A stretch of DNA of 64,000 nt, from positions 22,119,489 to 22,183,488 of the forward strand of contig NC_026655.2 of the NCBI RefSeq assembly GCF_000004075.3, in the 5' to 3' direction. Of the stretch, positions 1-13,600 are shown piece by piece (the stretch's first letter is position 1; every line of letters starts with the position of its first letter). The stretch is from Cucumis sativus (taxonomy: Eukaryota > Streptophyta > Magnoliopsida > Cucurbitales > Cucurbitaceae). Position numbers and translations under genes: made by a program. The notes beneath the pieces are model-generated. The model did not search any database. It saw nothing but the letters and a program-made list of their open reading frames with translations, and was not told the origin of the DNA.

Positions 1-419
1 ATGAGTTAGAAACTAAAGAAAACAGGTAGTTTTAATAATAAATAAAATAAAATAGACTCAGAAATTTCCTTTTAAAAAAATAATAAACAATATAAACTCA
101 GAAAAAACGAGGGAAAAAAGAGATCCAATTAAAAAAAAAAAAGATTCTGGCCACAAAACACGTTCTTCTAAAGGACAGGTTCCTCAGTAGATCATAAAAT
201 AAATAAAGTAAAGTTGTAAATCTTAAAAAGGAGTGAGTAACCACTCACCACCATTTATGATAAAATGAGTGGTCCATGTTCATAATATGAACACAAAAAA
301 GAAGGAAAAAAAAAAAAATCAAATCCTCACCAGACATATGATAAACCAACTCAAAATATCTCTACCATATAAAACATAAAACTAAATGGGTTGGAATAAT
401 TTTCTTAGCTGTTGTGAAG
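1..419. other. Region 3' of the P0 gene, no other gene seen
   Basis: AT-rich sequence with A-runs, partly the 3' untranslated region of the minus-strand P0 gene. I see no reading frame of note and no RNA gene. Confidence 0.6.
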
Positions 420-2520
420 TCAGTCAAATAGGCCCATGATCATATCCCCCTCATCCGACTCTTCCTCTGGTTCTTCCTTCTTCTCTTCCACAGCGGCAGG
501 GGCCGCAGCAACCGACTCGGCTGCCACAGCTGGGGCTGCTGCAGCTGCAAATTTGCTTGGATCCTACAAAATTTTCCATAGGTTTGTCATATACCATTTT
601 CAAATATAACTCCTTCGCATCTTCTAATACAAATTTCTTTTCAAAATGGTATGATTTTACAATTACATTTAACAGATAGATGGATCTTACGCATGTCTAA
701 CATAAGTGGATACCACTAAAATGTCAATAAAATTATGCCATATAAAGAAAAGTTAGTAGTTAAAGAACGTAATAAAAAGCTTAGCAAATTTGAAAGTTGA
801 AGTTAAGGTTTTAACTGTTAAATGGTCTCATCTAGAATGTAATTAAGGAGATCAAAACAAAACTAAATCAAACCAAAACTGGATTTGCCTTTGATATATA
901 AAGGTGTCTAAAAGGGTTCAAGCCTAACGAACCTTCAAGAATTCTTTGATTTCATCAGCCTCAGAGAATGAATATTCAGTAGCGACAGCAATGGCAAGAG
1001 CATTCTTATAGGCGTTGATAAGCATGTGGGGAGCAGCAGCAAGAGTTGGGAAAGACACAGCAAGAGAGAGAGAGGCAACCATGGAAACCCCAGCAAGGAA
1101 TTTCTCGAGAAGATCTTCCTCTGAAAGATCAAGCACCGCTGGACTAAAAACAGAACCGTTGTCATAGACAGAAACAACAATGAGACCATAAGAGAAGGGC
1201 CTTATCCCAAGTTTAGAGAGTAGTGCAGCCTCGGATGAGCCGACTTTGTCTCCTTTCTTGATTAGCTCCACGGGAGTGATGATTTCAACTGTGCCTTTGT
1301 TAATCTTTGTTGGGATGTTCAACACCTGAGATCAGTTCGACTTTCGTCTTGAGATCCTTTTATAAATCGAAGGGTTAAAAAATGGAGATAGTTAGTTTTA
1401 TAACAAACCTGAAAGAAAGATGTCTGGGATGGATCGAGTCCAGTGTTTCCTGGAGGAACAATCACATCAATTGGTGCAACAAGGCCAACACGAGCTGGGG
1501 CTCCCACCTGTTTCCATAAATGCATATCATGTATAAAAATTGTACAAAGAAGCAATCTACGTCAGGAGGCCACCAGGCATGTTCATCATTGACATGTGAG
1601 ACCAAAATACCTCAAGTCTATATCAAGTTATGTTAAGACAGCTTCATTCAATAATTTATTAGACAATTAGATTAAAACAGTGTCGAATCAACATGTGCAC
1701 TCTATAAGAACCTAATTCGAAAACAAACTAAAGGTTGAATATTTAAAACCAAATAAGATAGAACAAAAACTTCCTCCAAATAGTCCAACTAAACTGAACT
1801 ATGAACAGCAGACATCCATGTAATAGTTAAGATCGTCGTTTCAACTTTTATAAGGGATCACTATTCACTTGACTGTTACATCATGATACGGTTTCATTCA
1901 AGTCCATAATCTCATCAACAAACCATCACAAGGTTACCATCGTGAAATAATCAGACAGTAAATTATATTTACAATGATAACTCATTAATCATAACAATAT
2001 TATTTTTAAAAAAAGGACAAATTTGAAAACTAGCACATAACTTTTACGGAAATTACTAATCTAGCCTTAGACAATGTACATGGATATCATCATAGCAGAA
2101 AGCAATATATTACCTTGTATTTGGCAACTTCTTCCTTCACTTCTTTCAAATCACCTTTAGTGAAGATCAAGCCAACGTTTCCCTGAGGATGGAAGAAAAC
2201 TCGTTTAAAAAACGAACAAAAAAGAAAAAAAAAAAGAGTAAAAGTTGAGAGGGAATCCGTACCACAAGATGAGGGAGGAGGTTAGTGACGGCGGTGTTAC
2301 CAGTGTTTTCAGAATGGATTCTAATGGAGCGTTTCATCATGGTGTTCTTACCCATAAGAATAATGGAATCGCCACGAAGACCCTTGCGGATGCTCTGAAG
2401 CTGGTTGGAACCGACATTATCGGCACCGACGATGAGGACCTGAGAATACTCATCGAGGAGACGACAGAGTTTCTGATCGTAGTTAGTTTTCTTCTGAGCT
2501 CGGGTGGGCTTGAGAACCAT
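420..2520 (-). CDS. RPP0: 60S acidic ribosomal protein P0 (uL10), 5 exons
   Basis: Exons on the minus strand are 2263-2520, 2114-2182, 1409-1507, 933-1325 and 420-563. All introns are GT-AG, and the product is 320 residues, the usual plant P0 length. It begins [11 protein letters not shown], with the conserved L10 core ([25 protein letters not shown]). It continues through [16 protein letters not shown] and [13 protein letters not shown] and ends in an alanine-rich hinge and an acidic tail closing with [12 protein letters not shown]. That C-terminal peptide is the known signature shared by P0, P1 and P2. P0 anchors the P1/P2 dimers to form the ribosomal stalk that recruits translation GTPases in the cytosol. 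The start is the only ATG that fits the family, and the leader just upstream carries a telo-box. The longest intron (1508-2113) is about 0.6 kb and AT-rich. Confidence 0.97.
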
Positions 2521-2557
2521 GGCGGAAGAATTGGGGGAAAACTTTTACCGGAAGAAG

Positions 2558-2701
2558 AAACCCTAAAGTAGGAATGGGAAAAAGAATAGAGATTGGTTGC
2601 ATGAAATATATATGGGGAGGAGTTGTAGTTTTGATATTAATACTTTTTCTTAATGTTCGGGGGGATAGGATCCTATAATTTGTTCTTTTTTGCGGGCCCA
2701 C
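2558..2701 (-). promoter_or_regulatory. P0 core promoter: telo-box, TATA-like run and site II motif
   Basis: Upstream of the P0 ATG the plus strand reads AAACCCTAA at 2558-2566, a telo-box. A TATATAT run lies at 2606-2613. The plus strand reads GGGCCCA at 2695-2701, which is TGGGCCC (site II) in the direction of P0. Telo-box plus site II is a well-known arrangement in promoters of plant ribosomal-protein and translation genes. The motifs are visible; their function here is inferred. Confidence 0.6.
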
Positions 2702-4436
2702 TACTTTCTTATTTCTTTATTATTTTCTTTTTGGAGTTTGTTTGGATCCCGAGAAAATCATCGCCAAAATGTGCCACTAGAATCGTTCTTCTCTCTCTCT
2801 CTCTTTTCTTATTTATTTCTTTAAACGTAGATACTGAAAAATGAAATTGGGGTGAAAATACTGTTTATCTATTACTAGTTTTACGAAACAAAATAAAAAG
2901 AATATATGGTTTTGTATATTAATTTTGTGATGATTATTTTGGTTAGTAATTGACGTATCTATGTATCATTCTTATTAAGATCAACCACAAGTTAGTATAC
3001 AAATTATTGATCCAAGGTTGATCGCCTTCTTTTTTGTTTTTTTTCTTTGCTTTCTACTCTATTTGTCTTCTATTAGTTAATTAATTAAAACATAAAAGTT
3101 AGATCGTAAATATGCTACCAAAATAAAATCATTCTCATCCAGATTTAGTACATTAAATAAATGATACGTAAATTGAATTTAACCCAACTAATAAATTTAA
3201 AATTTTCATAAAGTAAGTAAATAAAAACTAATAAAATTAATTACAAATGCAGTTCTCCCTCCAAATAAAATATAACTTATATATATGTATATATAGTATG
3301 GATAAATGTTGAAAAAAGAAAAAAAAGGAGTTTGGTCTGGTCTCGCCCTTCTTACCCAAACCTATCAACCACAAGTCGGTTTTGGTTACAACAAAACCAA
3401 AATCGACTGACTATGTCACTTTATCTTCGGTCTTTCATTTTTTCAGCCTATCATGCTCATTCCTATCTATGTCAATTATGGTTAAATTGTACTAATTATA
3501 ACACATTCACCTATTCAAAGTGGTCTTTATCCACTTTCTAACTTATAAGATTGAAAATTGTTCCACAAACCAACATAAATTCCTTCAACATGCTTTGTTT
3601 TCCTTCACGATGCTTTCAAAGAAATTGTTTAGTAGGTTGATAGGTCTAACACCCAATTAAACATACTTAACTTTTGAGTTGTTATAGTCGAGTCACTGTA
3701 AAAGAAGATGATCTTAGTAGCATATGTAATAATTTTCAATTTCTTTAAAAGCATAGTTCACGAACTCCCTCTTACTTCAACTGACCTCGTTTAGTTTCAC
3801 ATATTTGAAAATTTATCACGAGCATAGTGTCTACTTGACATACATGATGAAATTAAATGAAAAAGCTGATGATGTTACCTCTTTGAAAAATGACCAAAGC
3901 AGAGAAAGAGATAAAATAGGTACATGTTTATGCTTTTGAATATTTGGAGGTTTTTCACAAGAAAAATCTCTAATCAAACATACAAGAAAATTAAAATGAG
4001 AAGTGATATGTGTAGCATCTCCTTTACTAGAATTGACAAACCACCATTGTTACTCAATTTTTTTTTGCCACATCCTTGCAATCATCCATTGTAGGGATGG
4101 GATTGTTGATTGGTTTTCTTTAGTGTTACATGTTATGTTCAACAAGAAATGAGATTATTATTATTATTATTACGAATTCAAAGAAATCACAAATCACTCA
4201 CCTACTCTTCGATAGAATTTCAAGAACCTTCGATCGTTCATCTTCCATTCGCCAGATGGAGACATCACGGGAGTTGATTATTAGAAATTGTGAAGTGAAA
4301 CCACTTTAAATAGAATTAGAAGAAAAGACAAGTTTTGTTGGAATAGCGAGGAAGAGAAATCGAGGAAGAGAGTTCCTCAAAAGGCGAGTCAATGACGGAG
4401 AAACGAAACTTATTAGGAGGCCATTTGTAAGGGGCT
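2702..4436. other. Intergenic region between divergent P0 and PPR genes
   Basis: About 1.7 kb of AT-rich sequence separating two divergently transcribed genes. It includes a short TTA-repeat run (about 4157-4173) and purine-rich sequence just before the PPR start that is probably the PPR 5' leader. I see no coding sequence. Confidence 0.55.
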
Positions 4437-6638
4437 ATGGAAGCTCTAAGTGTTCCATCGATTTCTCTCCAGAATTTCTCAACCCTAAACAACAATCTTC
4501 TTTTCAGAAACCATCAAATTCTCTCTACAATAGATAAATGTTCAAGTTCAAAGCAATTGAAGGAAGTTCACGCTCGCATGCTCCGTACCGGTCTCTTCTT
4601 CGACCCCTTTTCGGCTAGCAAACTCTTCACAGCCTCCGCTCTTTCGTCCTTCTCCACTCTCGACTATGCCCGCAACTTGTTCGACCAAATTCCCCAACCA
4701 AATCTCTACACTTGGAACACCCTCATTCGAGCTTACGCTTCCAGCTCCGACCCTTTTCAGAGTTTCGTAATATTTCTGGATTTGCTTGATAAATGTGAGG
4801 ATTTGCCTAATAAGTTCACTTTCCCGTTTGTTATTAAGGCCGCTTCGGAGCTTAAAGCTTCACGGGTTGGGACAGCTGTTCATGGAATGGCGATTAAGTT
4901 GTCGTTTGGTATGGATCTTTATATCCTTAATTCTCTTGTGCGATTCTATGGGGCATGTGGCGATTTGAGTATGGCTGAGCGATTGTTTAAGGGTATTTCT
5001 TGCAAAGATGTAGTGTCTTGGAATTCCATGATTTCGGCTTTTGCTCAGGGGAACTGTCCAGAAGATGCATTGGAGTTGTTTTTGAAAATGGAGAGGGAAA
5101 ATGTGATGCCTAACTCTGTAACAATGGTGGGTGTTTTATCTGCTTGTGCAAAGAAGTTGGATTTGGAATTTGGGAGGTGGGTTTGTTCGTACATTGAAAG
5201 GAAAGGGATCAAAGTGGATTTAACTTTATGTAACGCCATGCTTGACATGTATACAAAGTGTGGAAGTGTTGATGATGCACAGAAGCTGTTTGACGAAATG
5301 CCTGAAAGAGATGTCTTCTCTTGGACCATCATGCTTGATGGGTATGCGAAAATGGGCGACTACGATGCTGCTCGGCTAGTGTTCAATGCAATGCCTGTGA
5401 AAGAAATTGCTGCTTGGAATGTTCTCATATCTGCTTATGAACAAAATGGTAAACCTAAGGAAGCTTTGGCCATTTTTAATGAGTTGCAGCTCAGTAAGAT
5501 TGCAAAGCCTGATGAAGTCACTTTAGTTAGTACTCTGTCAGCTTGTGCTCAATTGGGAGCAATTGATTTGGGTGGATGGATTCATGTGTACATAAAAAGG
5601 GAAGGGATAGTTCTAAATTGCCATTTAATTTCTTCTCTTGTGGACATGTATGCTAAATGTGGTTCTTTAGAGAAAGCTCTCGAGGTGTTCTATTCAGTGG
5701 AGGAGAGAGATGTGTATGTTTGGAGTGCCATGATTGCTGGTTTGGGAATGCACGGCCGTGGGAAGGCGGCAATTGATCTATTCTTCGAAATGCAGGAAGC
5801 TAAGGTGAAGCCAAATAGTGTGACGTTTACAAATGTATTATGTGCCTGTAGCCATGCTGGCTTAGTTGATGAGGGACGGGTGTTTTTCCATGAAATGGAG
5901 CCAGTTTATGGGGTTGTTCCTGAGATGAAGCACTATGCTTGTATGGTTGATATTCTCGGTCGTGCAGGGTTTCTTGAAGAAGCTATGGAGTTGATCAATG
6001 AAATGTCTACAACTCCAAGCGCATCCGTTTGGGGTGCTTTGCTTGGTGCTTGCAGCCTTCATATGAATGTTGAGCTTGGAGAATTAGCGAGTGACCAATT
6101 GCTAAAGTTGGAGCCTAGAAATCATGGTGCTATTGTACTTTTATCAAACATATATGCTAAAACAGGAAGATGGGAAAAGGTTTCTGAGTTGAGGAAACTA
6201 ATGAGAGACACTGAATTGAAAAAGGAACCTGGTTGTAGCTCCATTGAAGCCAACGGCAACGTCCACGAGTTTCTAGTGGGAGATAATACGCACCCGTTAT
6301 CCAGTAACATCTATTCAAAGTTGGAGGAAATTGCAACAAAACTAAAATCAGTCGGTTACGAACCAAACAAATCCCATCTTCTCCAGCTCATCGAAGAGGA
6401 CGACCTCAAGGAACAGGCCTTAAGCCTTCACAGCGAGAAGTTAGCCATCGCTTTTGGGCTTGTTACTTTGGCTCCATCTCAACCAATTCGAGTTGTGAAG
6501 AATCTTCGGATTTGTGGAGACTGCCATGCATTTGCTAAGCTTGTATCTAGAGTTTACGACAGAGATATATTACTTCGAGATCGATATCGATTCCATCATT
6601 TCCGAGATGGGCATTGTTCGTGTATGGATTACTGGTAA
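4437..6638 (+). CDS. DYW-type pentatricopeptide repeat protein, OTP81-like organelle RNA editing factor
   Basis: A single intronless frame of 733 residues. After a Ser/Asn-rich N-terminus that could be an organelle transit peptide, there are successive PLS-type PPR units. Examples are the repeated WN(T/S/V)LI/MI.A(Y/F) and [19 protein letters not shown]-like motifs, from about residue 50 to 540. E and E+ domains follow, then a complete DYW domain. The cytidine-deaminase-like zinc signature is present: H665-S-E667 and C693-G-D-C696-H697. Near the end there is an HCSC motif, and the protein terminates in MDYW. From memory it resembles Arabidopsis At2g29760 (OTP81/QED1) along its whole length, including LRTG, YEQNGKP and [13 protein letters not shown]81 converts specific C to U in chloroplast transcripts. 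Orthology is inferred; target sites cannot be read from this sequence. Confidence 0.95.
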   Translation: MEALSVPSISLQNFSTLNNNLLFRNHQILSTIDKCSSSKQLKEVHARMLRTGLFFDPFSASKLFTASALSSFSTLDYARNLFDQIPQPNLYTWNTLIRAYASSSDPFQSFVIFLDLLDKCEDLPNKFTFPFVIKAASELKASRVGTAVHGMAIKLSFGMDLYILNSLVRFYGACGDLSMAERLFKGISCKDVVSWNSMISAFAQGNCPEDALELFLKMERENVMPNSVTMVGVLSACAKKLDLEFGRWVCSYIERKGIKVDLTLCNAMLDMYTKCGSVDDAQKLFDEMPERDVFSWTIMLDGYAKMGDYDAARLVFNAMPVKEIAAWNVLISAYEQNGKPKEALAIFNELQLSKIAKPDEVTLVSTLSACAQLGAIDLGGWIHVYIKREGIVLNCHLISSLVDMYAKCGSLEKALEVFYSVEERDVYVWSAMIAGLGMHGRGKAAIDLFFEMQEAKVKPNSVTFTNVLCACSHAGLVDEGRVFFHEMEPVYGVVPEMKHYACMVDILGRAGFLEEAMELINEMSTTPSASVWGALLGACSLHMNVELGELASDQLLKLEPRNHGAIVLLSNIYAKTGRWEKVSELRKLMRDTELKKEPGCSSIEANGNVHEFLVGDNTHPLSSNIYSKLEEIATKLKSVGYEPNKSHLLQLIEEDDLKEQALSLHSEKLAIAFGLVTLAPSQPIRVVKNLRICGDCHAFAKLVSRVYDRDILLRDRYRFHHFRDGHCSCMDYW

Positions 6639-8648
6639 AGCTGCAAAATAATGGATTCTACGTTCACTTGCTCTGTTTGGTGCATGAGTTGAACTTCACA
6701 ACAATAGCCACAACCTTTATGGACTTTTGTAACTATATCAATTTGAAATTTGGGAAAGCCTCGTGTAAATTTTGATTTAAATTTTCAGTTAGAATTTCCT
6801 TTAGAAAATTGTCTATGCATCTACTCTTATAGTCCATTTTGTAATACCGACGTTTGAGAACTAATACATTGATGTTTTTTAAAAATAATCGTAATGAATG
6901 ATCTTAAATATTTTACACATTTGATCCAAATGAAAAAAGAATAAATTAGTTTAAATTAACACATTACTGGTTTTGGTTTTTTTAGAAACTATTAATTCAC
7001 AAGTTTTAATTGTTGCATCCAAAGTTAAGAGCACAAAATTTGTATTAATGCATTTATTAATTTGGAGGCTTTTAAATGGTGTAACCTAAAGATTAGGTGT
7101 GAAGATTGATTTATTAATGCTTAGAGCTTTTGACCAAACTCTCATCTTAATTATTTTTTCTGTTAAATCTAAACTTAGCCTCCAATCATTGAACTCAACG
7201 TTTTTTGAAAACATTGTTCAATTTAACATTTAATCATTTAATTTACTCCACAAGTGAAAATGATATCTTGATTGATAAAACCCGACCGATACACTTAAAT
7301 AATAGTTCAAAGTTAAAAGATTAAACTTAATATTAATAGCATATAAAATAAATTATATTAAAGCTATCATATGCATAACTAACTATTACACGTTTATTAT
7401 TTATCAATTTCAAGATCTAAAGTTCAATCTCACTTTACATAATGTAAAAAAAACCATTGTATTTAATTTTCTTTATTTCTATGAGTTTGACGTTAATATA
7501 AGAGGTGAATCACTATTTTTATTGTATCGTAAAAACAAATTATATATATAAGAAAAGTAGAAGGATAAAACACTTTTATAAACATAATATAAATAAAATT
7601 ACATTTTCAACACGTTAAAAAAACATAGAACATTATTTACTACTTTAGGTCACACGTTAAAAAAAAGCACTAACCCGACCAACCCAAACTGGAAGAGTTG
7701 GGTTGGGTTAAATTTTGAGCATAAAAATCAACCTATCAACCCAACTTCGTTGAATAGTTTAATTTTCTCCGACCTGTATACTTTGATTGTCCATAATTTT
7801 TCTCCCACCCGCCTTATATTCACCCCACATTTATAGTTCATGTTTTGTTAACTTTCTGCCAATGTTTCCAAAATCAAGTCAAAGGATATTTTATTATAAA
7901 AAAAAAAAAAAACTTGCTTTTGTTTTTTTATTTAGATAAAATTTCAACCCTTATACAAACAATGGTTAAAAAAGAAAAGAAAAGAAAGCTTATTTTTCAA
8001 AAGCTGAAATAATCACCAAAAGAATCTGAAAAAAAACTTTCATTTTAATTTTTGTTTTCAGAAACATTCATGAAAAGCTTGCACAGGCTAAAAATACAAA
8101 AAAGTTGAGAAGCACCAATAAGAATAAGAAGAAGAAGGAAAAAGAAAAGGATAAAGATTGAGGATGGTGGAGGACCATTATTCAAACTATATTTACCTTT
8201 ATTTTTGGCTGCTTGAGTACCAAAATATCTGGACAACCCTAAAATATCATAACAACTAACATCCATATCCACCTAAGCATAACATTACAAAACAAATCTC
8301 TGTCTCCATCCACAACTATGTATACACACAAACATATGTATATATAGCAATAATTGTGCTAATTTGATATGCAGATATTTCAAAAAAGATTTGCATTGAT
8401 TGGGAATGGTGAACTGAAACAATCAAGTGAACAAAAATCATTCACTTTGATAAGCTAACAAACTGAAAATTAGCAAAGCATCCTATAGGCCATTAGCCAG
8501 AGAAGAACCCCTTTTTACATTTCCTAACTTTTCTCCTCAACCTATAATTATATATACAGAAAGTTCACCTAGTAATATACTCACATATATCTTTTTTTGG
8601 ATAACAACACTAATAATCACAGACTGTAAAAGTTTGTCCCACATTCTC
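6639..8648. other. Intergenic region between convergent PPR and RING ligase genes
   Basis: About 2 kb, AT-rich. It includes a short hairpin at roughly 7670-7712 built from AACCCGACCAACCCAA and GTTGGGTTGGGTT, and an A-run near 7900. The last few hundred bases before 8649 are likely 3' untranslated region of the minus-strand gene. I see no gene. Confidence 0.5.
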
Positions 8649-10646
8649 TTACCTAATATGAGAATCCATAGGAAGAAACACTGGATCAGGAACAACCAAT
8701 GGCAATTTATCAATGTATGCAAATAGTCTCTTGCGGTTGTCATGCAAGATTGAATTTAGGTCAATCATTTCACTCTTGTCTGTGAAGATCCAAAGGTCGC
8801 CAGAGTTGACTCTCTTCAGGCTATCACGACAGAAGGGACACGATTGAGAACGACCGCGCCTGGAAGATGAAACAGACAGACAAGATTCCAGTTGAGTATG
8901 GATTTGAGAGTGGAAGCAATAAATGCAAACTCTAAAGACATTAGGATAGTTATGAAGATTTTTCAGACCCAACAGAGAATTTAATTTTACCCCACGAGAG
9001 GGAATGCGTTTTGTCTAGAACTACTTCCACTTGCCGACATATATGCTAAATCCATTGTTTTCATTTGTTTTCATTGTTTTCTTTAATGCAACAGTTGCTG
9101 GAATTGAGACCGAATCTCTGACTTGGGATGGAGTGCATGTCAATTACGGCTGAGCTAGACTAAGTATCAAAGAAGACCTTGATCACATACAAATGCAAAT
9201 GCTTACCAGTCTCGATAACACTTCAAGCACAGAGAATGGTTGCAGTTGGGCAAAACAACCATGCCGTTGAACTCCATACAAATTCCACACTCCTTTTCTC
9301 TTTCTATGTCGATTTCGGACAGTTTCCCCCTTCCAAATTCATCCCTTCTGCTGTACCTGGCATTGCAGACCTCTTTTTGCTTTCTATCTTCCAATTCTGT
9401 GATGCCTTTTTGAAGTTGAAGAAGAGAAGGGAAAATTACCACTGAGGATGAGAATGTCAGTCAATTAAAACCCCAACCAGAAAAAGAACAAGAAGTTTAG
9501 AAAGCTAAGTTCCAAAACAGATCCATAGCACCAAAATTAACTTAATAAAGTAAAAAGTCACTTAGGCGGATTTCACTCACCATAAAATTCTCTAATGCTT
9601 GCTTTTCTCTCATAAATTGACATGGTGGTCTTTCCATCGGGATAAGTCTGCATCATAGCATGGTTCCACAAGACAAGAACTAATCAAATGATAATTACTT
9701 CCATTGTCAAGAAATAGACCATTGGAACATCTTACTTTTCTTTTTCAAAAAAATATTCAGTTCCGAATCCAGATATAATTTAAAGTTAGTAAAGATAAGG
9801 GCTTCAATGAATTAGTAAAAAATTAAAGCCAACATAAACACAACCGGTGATTATTGCCAAATAGAACCAAAATGAAAAGGGCATACATACCACATAGATA
9901 AGGATTCTCAACAACCCCAATGCACCAGCAAGGTAACAATCAGTCCATTGAACAAGAAAAAGAAAAAAAGGTGCTGCAGGGCTGTATGATAATCTCATTT
10001 GAACACAAGCTCCATCACTCTCTCTTGGACAGTCTAAAGCACTGCAGGAAAAAGGGAAAAAAGATCAAACAACTAAACAGAGTTTAAGAAAATTTGACCA
10101 ATTCAAAACAATCATCAAATATTTCTTCAGTTACCTACTGCTCAACTTTTACACAGCCGACATAAAAGCAATCAATAACTAAAATTCGTTACTATTCCTG
10201 ATAAACACCACAGTTAATTAAACTCCACACCCCCAATCGTGAAACTAAACAACTACGCAGCAATTAAGAACATTCTAAATATGATTCGACATTATATTAA
10301 AGGACATTAACATTCCTTATCCAACCTTCAACAATGTACAGAGTTTCAAGAAGTAAACAGTCCATTATACTGTAGACAGTAGAACAAATACCTTCTACAG
10401 AAAACCAAAACAAGCAAAAGAAAGTTAACAAAGTAAATCAAGCAATACACATATCAGAATCAGTTTCTTAATTCTCAACTATTTATATCAAAAAAAACTT
10501 ATAAAAAAACAAAAAAACAAAAAAACAAAAAAATTAAGAAAAATTTCGATTCGTAAAGAAACAGAAGAAGAGGGTTACAGCGTATTGGCATGCTGAACAT
10601 CGGCTTCAAGTGCTTTAAGCGAATCCTTGAAGGAAAGCTTTCCCAT
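8649..10646 (-). CDS. AIRP2-like RING-type E3 ubiquitin ligase, 5 exons
   Basis: Minus-strand exons are 10579-10646, 9891-10041, 9581-9647, 9207-9441 and 8649-8859. All have GT-AG introns and the frame is kept, giving 243 residues. The N-terminal half contains MGKLSFKDSLKALEAD, a QMRLSYSPAAPFF segment and a hydrophobic GALGLLRILIYV stretch, all shared with Arabidopsis AIRP2 (At5g01520). A C3HC4 RING follows with all eight zinc ligands: C147, C150, C162, H164, C167, C170, C181 and C184. The tail (DKLPLVVPDPVF, DSHIR) also matches the family. AIRP2 is a cytosolic E3 ligase acting as a positive regulator in abscisic-acid and drought signalling. That role is family knowledge, not seen here. The first intron (10042-10578) is about 0.5 kb, and the last one (8860-9206) contains a SINE-like fragment. 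Confidence 0.93.
9068..9170 (-). mobile_element. tRNA-derived SINE-like fragment inside an AIRP2-like intron
   Basis: On the minus strand the segment contains TAGCTCAGCCG, resembling a polymerase III A box. About 31 bases further on is GATTCGGTCTC, resembling a B box. Order and spacing fit a tRNA-derived promoter. It sits within the last intron of the RING ligase gene and in the same orientation. Target-site duplications were not identified, so this could also be a decayed tRNA-like relic. Confidence 0.45.
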
Positions 10647-13600
10647 GGCGGTCGAATTTTCCGGGAAAGAAAACAGAGTTTCGATAAAAAAAAAAAAAAA
10701 AAAAAAAAACAAAGAAACGAATATGAATCAAGTAGAAAAAAAATCTGGAGATGAAACACTAGTGATTATCTTCATAATCATCATCAAATTAGAAAAAGGA
10801 AGAAAGGAAAATTTGTGCGTAATGGAAAATCTGGAAAAAATTTCAAGTAGAAATTTCTGTCTTAAGCAAAACGCCGGTTTCTCTCAGCTAAAGACGCTCT
10901 CTTTTATATATATAAAATAAATAAATATCCACGTAATTTCAGTGCATTTACTATCTTACCCTCCTTCACTCAAAATTATTTCAATTCTACCCTATCTAAG
11001 TTTTTCTTTAAACAAATCCTTTTAAATAAGTTTAGTATACCTATCAATTCTTAATTCTTAGTTTCCTTACTATACCTCTATATTTAATAATTTCTATCCA
11101 ATTCAACAGTTAACAATTGTATGCGGTTTGTGTTATTTAACGATATCTAACATATTTTGTTGGTTATTATTTTAAAATAATAATAGTGTAGTAGCTATTA
11201 ATTACAATTGAAAATGCCAACTATTATAATTGGAGTATACTCTACTCCATCGTGAACAATTTTATTAACTAAAATGACCGAAAATGATATCTTTGGCTAA
11301 TTTTTAAAATGATTTATTATAACGGGTTTATACGAAATCTTTTAAATGTACAAATAATTTTATAAAATAAAATAATATTAAATGAGATATGAATTATGGA
11401 AGGTTCTTAGTGTAAGAAATTTGAAAGTATTTTGTTTAGGTAAAGAAGTGTGGAGAAGAAATATATAAAAGGATGTGATTGTTGAAATGAGGTGGCGAGT
11501 TGTTAGTGGTTAATAGTAATTCGTATAAACAGCTGGCGACGCCCAATGTTTATAATTAATTATGGTGCCTTTCTTTAATCTATATTCTAATTTGCATTCA
11601 TTAGAATCAACTCTACTTTGTTTATTGTTATTCTTTTTCACTAAATGCCATTTTAGGAAATTAGCTCAAATTTAATATTCCCTTCAAACATTATTTATAC
11701 CATACCATACCTTTTCTTTTCAATCTTATTTTTTCTTACTTTCAACTAAAAAATGTTTTCATTTTTGTTTAAATTTATTATTCTGAAAATGATTTAAAAT
11801 ATATTTAAAAAATAGCTTTCAAATACTCTAATTTTAAAAAAATAATTAAAAATGTAATCCAAATGCGCAATATGTAAATAAGTTTTCAAATTTTATAGTA
11901 AAAATAAACGTTAATAAATTATAATTTTTTCAAAAAATTCAACAATAACTTGGAATAGAGAGTAATTTAAATTCTATTGAAAGTAATAATTAAAATACTA
12001 AATTTAATTTTAATACCTTAACTAGAGTTTTTTTTTTTAAAAAAAAGAATATTATATTGATCCTTAACTTTATAAATTGCAAATTTAATTAGGATAAATA
12101 AATTTAAACAGTAAAAAAAATGTTTCTTTTACACATTTAGAATGACTTTAATGGATTATATGGTAAAATTGGTAACGTTGTAAAAGTTTGAAAGTTTAAA
12201 AAGTTAAATAGAAGTTTAATTAGTAAAAAATGATAGTGTTAATGACATAATTGACTATATTTGTGATCAAAAGGTAATGGGGAATTTTTATAAATTAAAG
12301 TATTAAACAAAGTTTGTTAAATTAAATTATGGATAAGGTTGGGATAAATTGACATATTTGTCACTTTCCTTAGGTTTAATTTAATAAATTATTACAATTG
12401 CTTTTCAAAAAATAAAATAGTAAATATAGTATAGCCAATTGGGGAATGTATTTGTGTATCACATTTTATATTTGAATACTTTATTACTATTTTATGAAAT
12501 GTTAATGCATCATATTTTATAACTATAACTAAAGTATAATGCAATTTGCAATTGGAGTACAAGTTGGAATTTCATAATAAATTGTGCTTGTGATCACCAC
12601 GAAACTACATTACTTACTCCACTTAATTTCAAAGTTACAAATTTATGAACTAACCAAACCATATATAAACAATTCACATTTGTAAAATACATGGAATAAT
12701 TTTGTAGCACCTATACTTAACATTTGAAATCTTTGCTTCAAGTTAAACATGTGAAGTTCTAACCAGCAGCGAATTAAAAATATTTATGTTGATGGAGGTT
12801 TTTGCGTAGTTTATGTATGAAGTAGAACTTGAACTTAAGACTAAAGTGGGTTAGATGAGTTTAGTCCAGAGTCCAGTTCCCAAGCCTAACTAAATCCATT
12901 GATGGTTCTAATGATTGAGCTACTACCTTATTGGTATATGTAGAACTTTCAATGATTTTGAAAAGTTAGAGTTTCTCATTCAAATATGACGTCGGTTAAT
13001 TTATATTTGATCACCTTTCTAAACTAATTAGGGATTTGCATATCCTTTATCTATAGATAATTTTGATTAATCTAGTTATGTAGAAGCGTAAAAGAATACA
13101 AGAGTAAGAAAATTATTTTACTCTATAACTTATCTTCAAATAAAGGGCAAGTGGCATAAATGACATTTACGCAAAAAAAAAAAAAAAAATAGAATATATA
13201 ATACGATGATGAAATAATTGCACATATAATACAAAAATTGGTAAAATACTGAAAAGTTCACACCCTCACTACCATTTTAAAGGTTTCTTCTCGGTTTCTA
13301 AAAATTGAAAACAATCATCACTAATAATTTTGAATTTGAAAAATATGATATAAGTTGATACCATTGATAGTTATTATCAGTGATAGCTTTGATTAATAGT
13401 TGTCAATAGTCACTAAGATAATGGGGTATATATGTTTTAAAGAAGTAATTAAAATTATGTTTAGTTTCACGGATGGTATCACTAATCTTTAACATTTTAC
13501 TTATTAGACTAATATAATTTAAATTTGGTTTATATCACAAGCATTTTAAACTTTATTAATTTGATGTTATATTTATAAATCAATTTTAGTCTATAGTAAC

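Noticed and set aside
2245-2571. 108-codon plus-strand frame
   Set aside because: It is antisense to P0 exon 1 and its leader, so it is a shadow frame.
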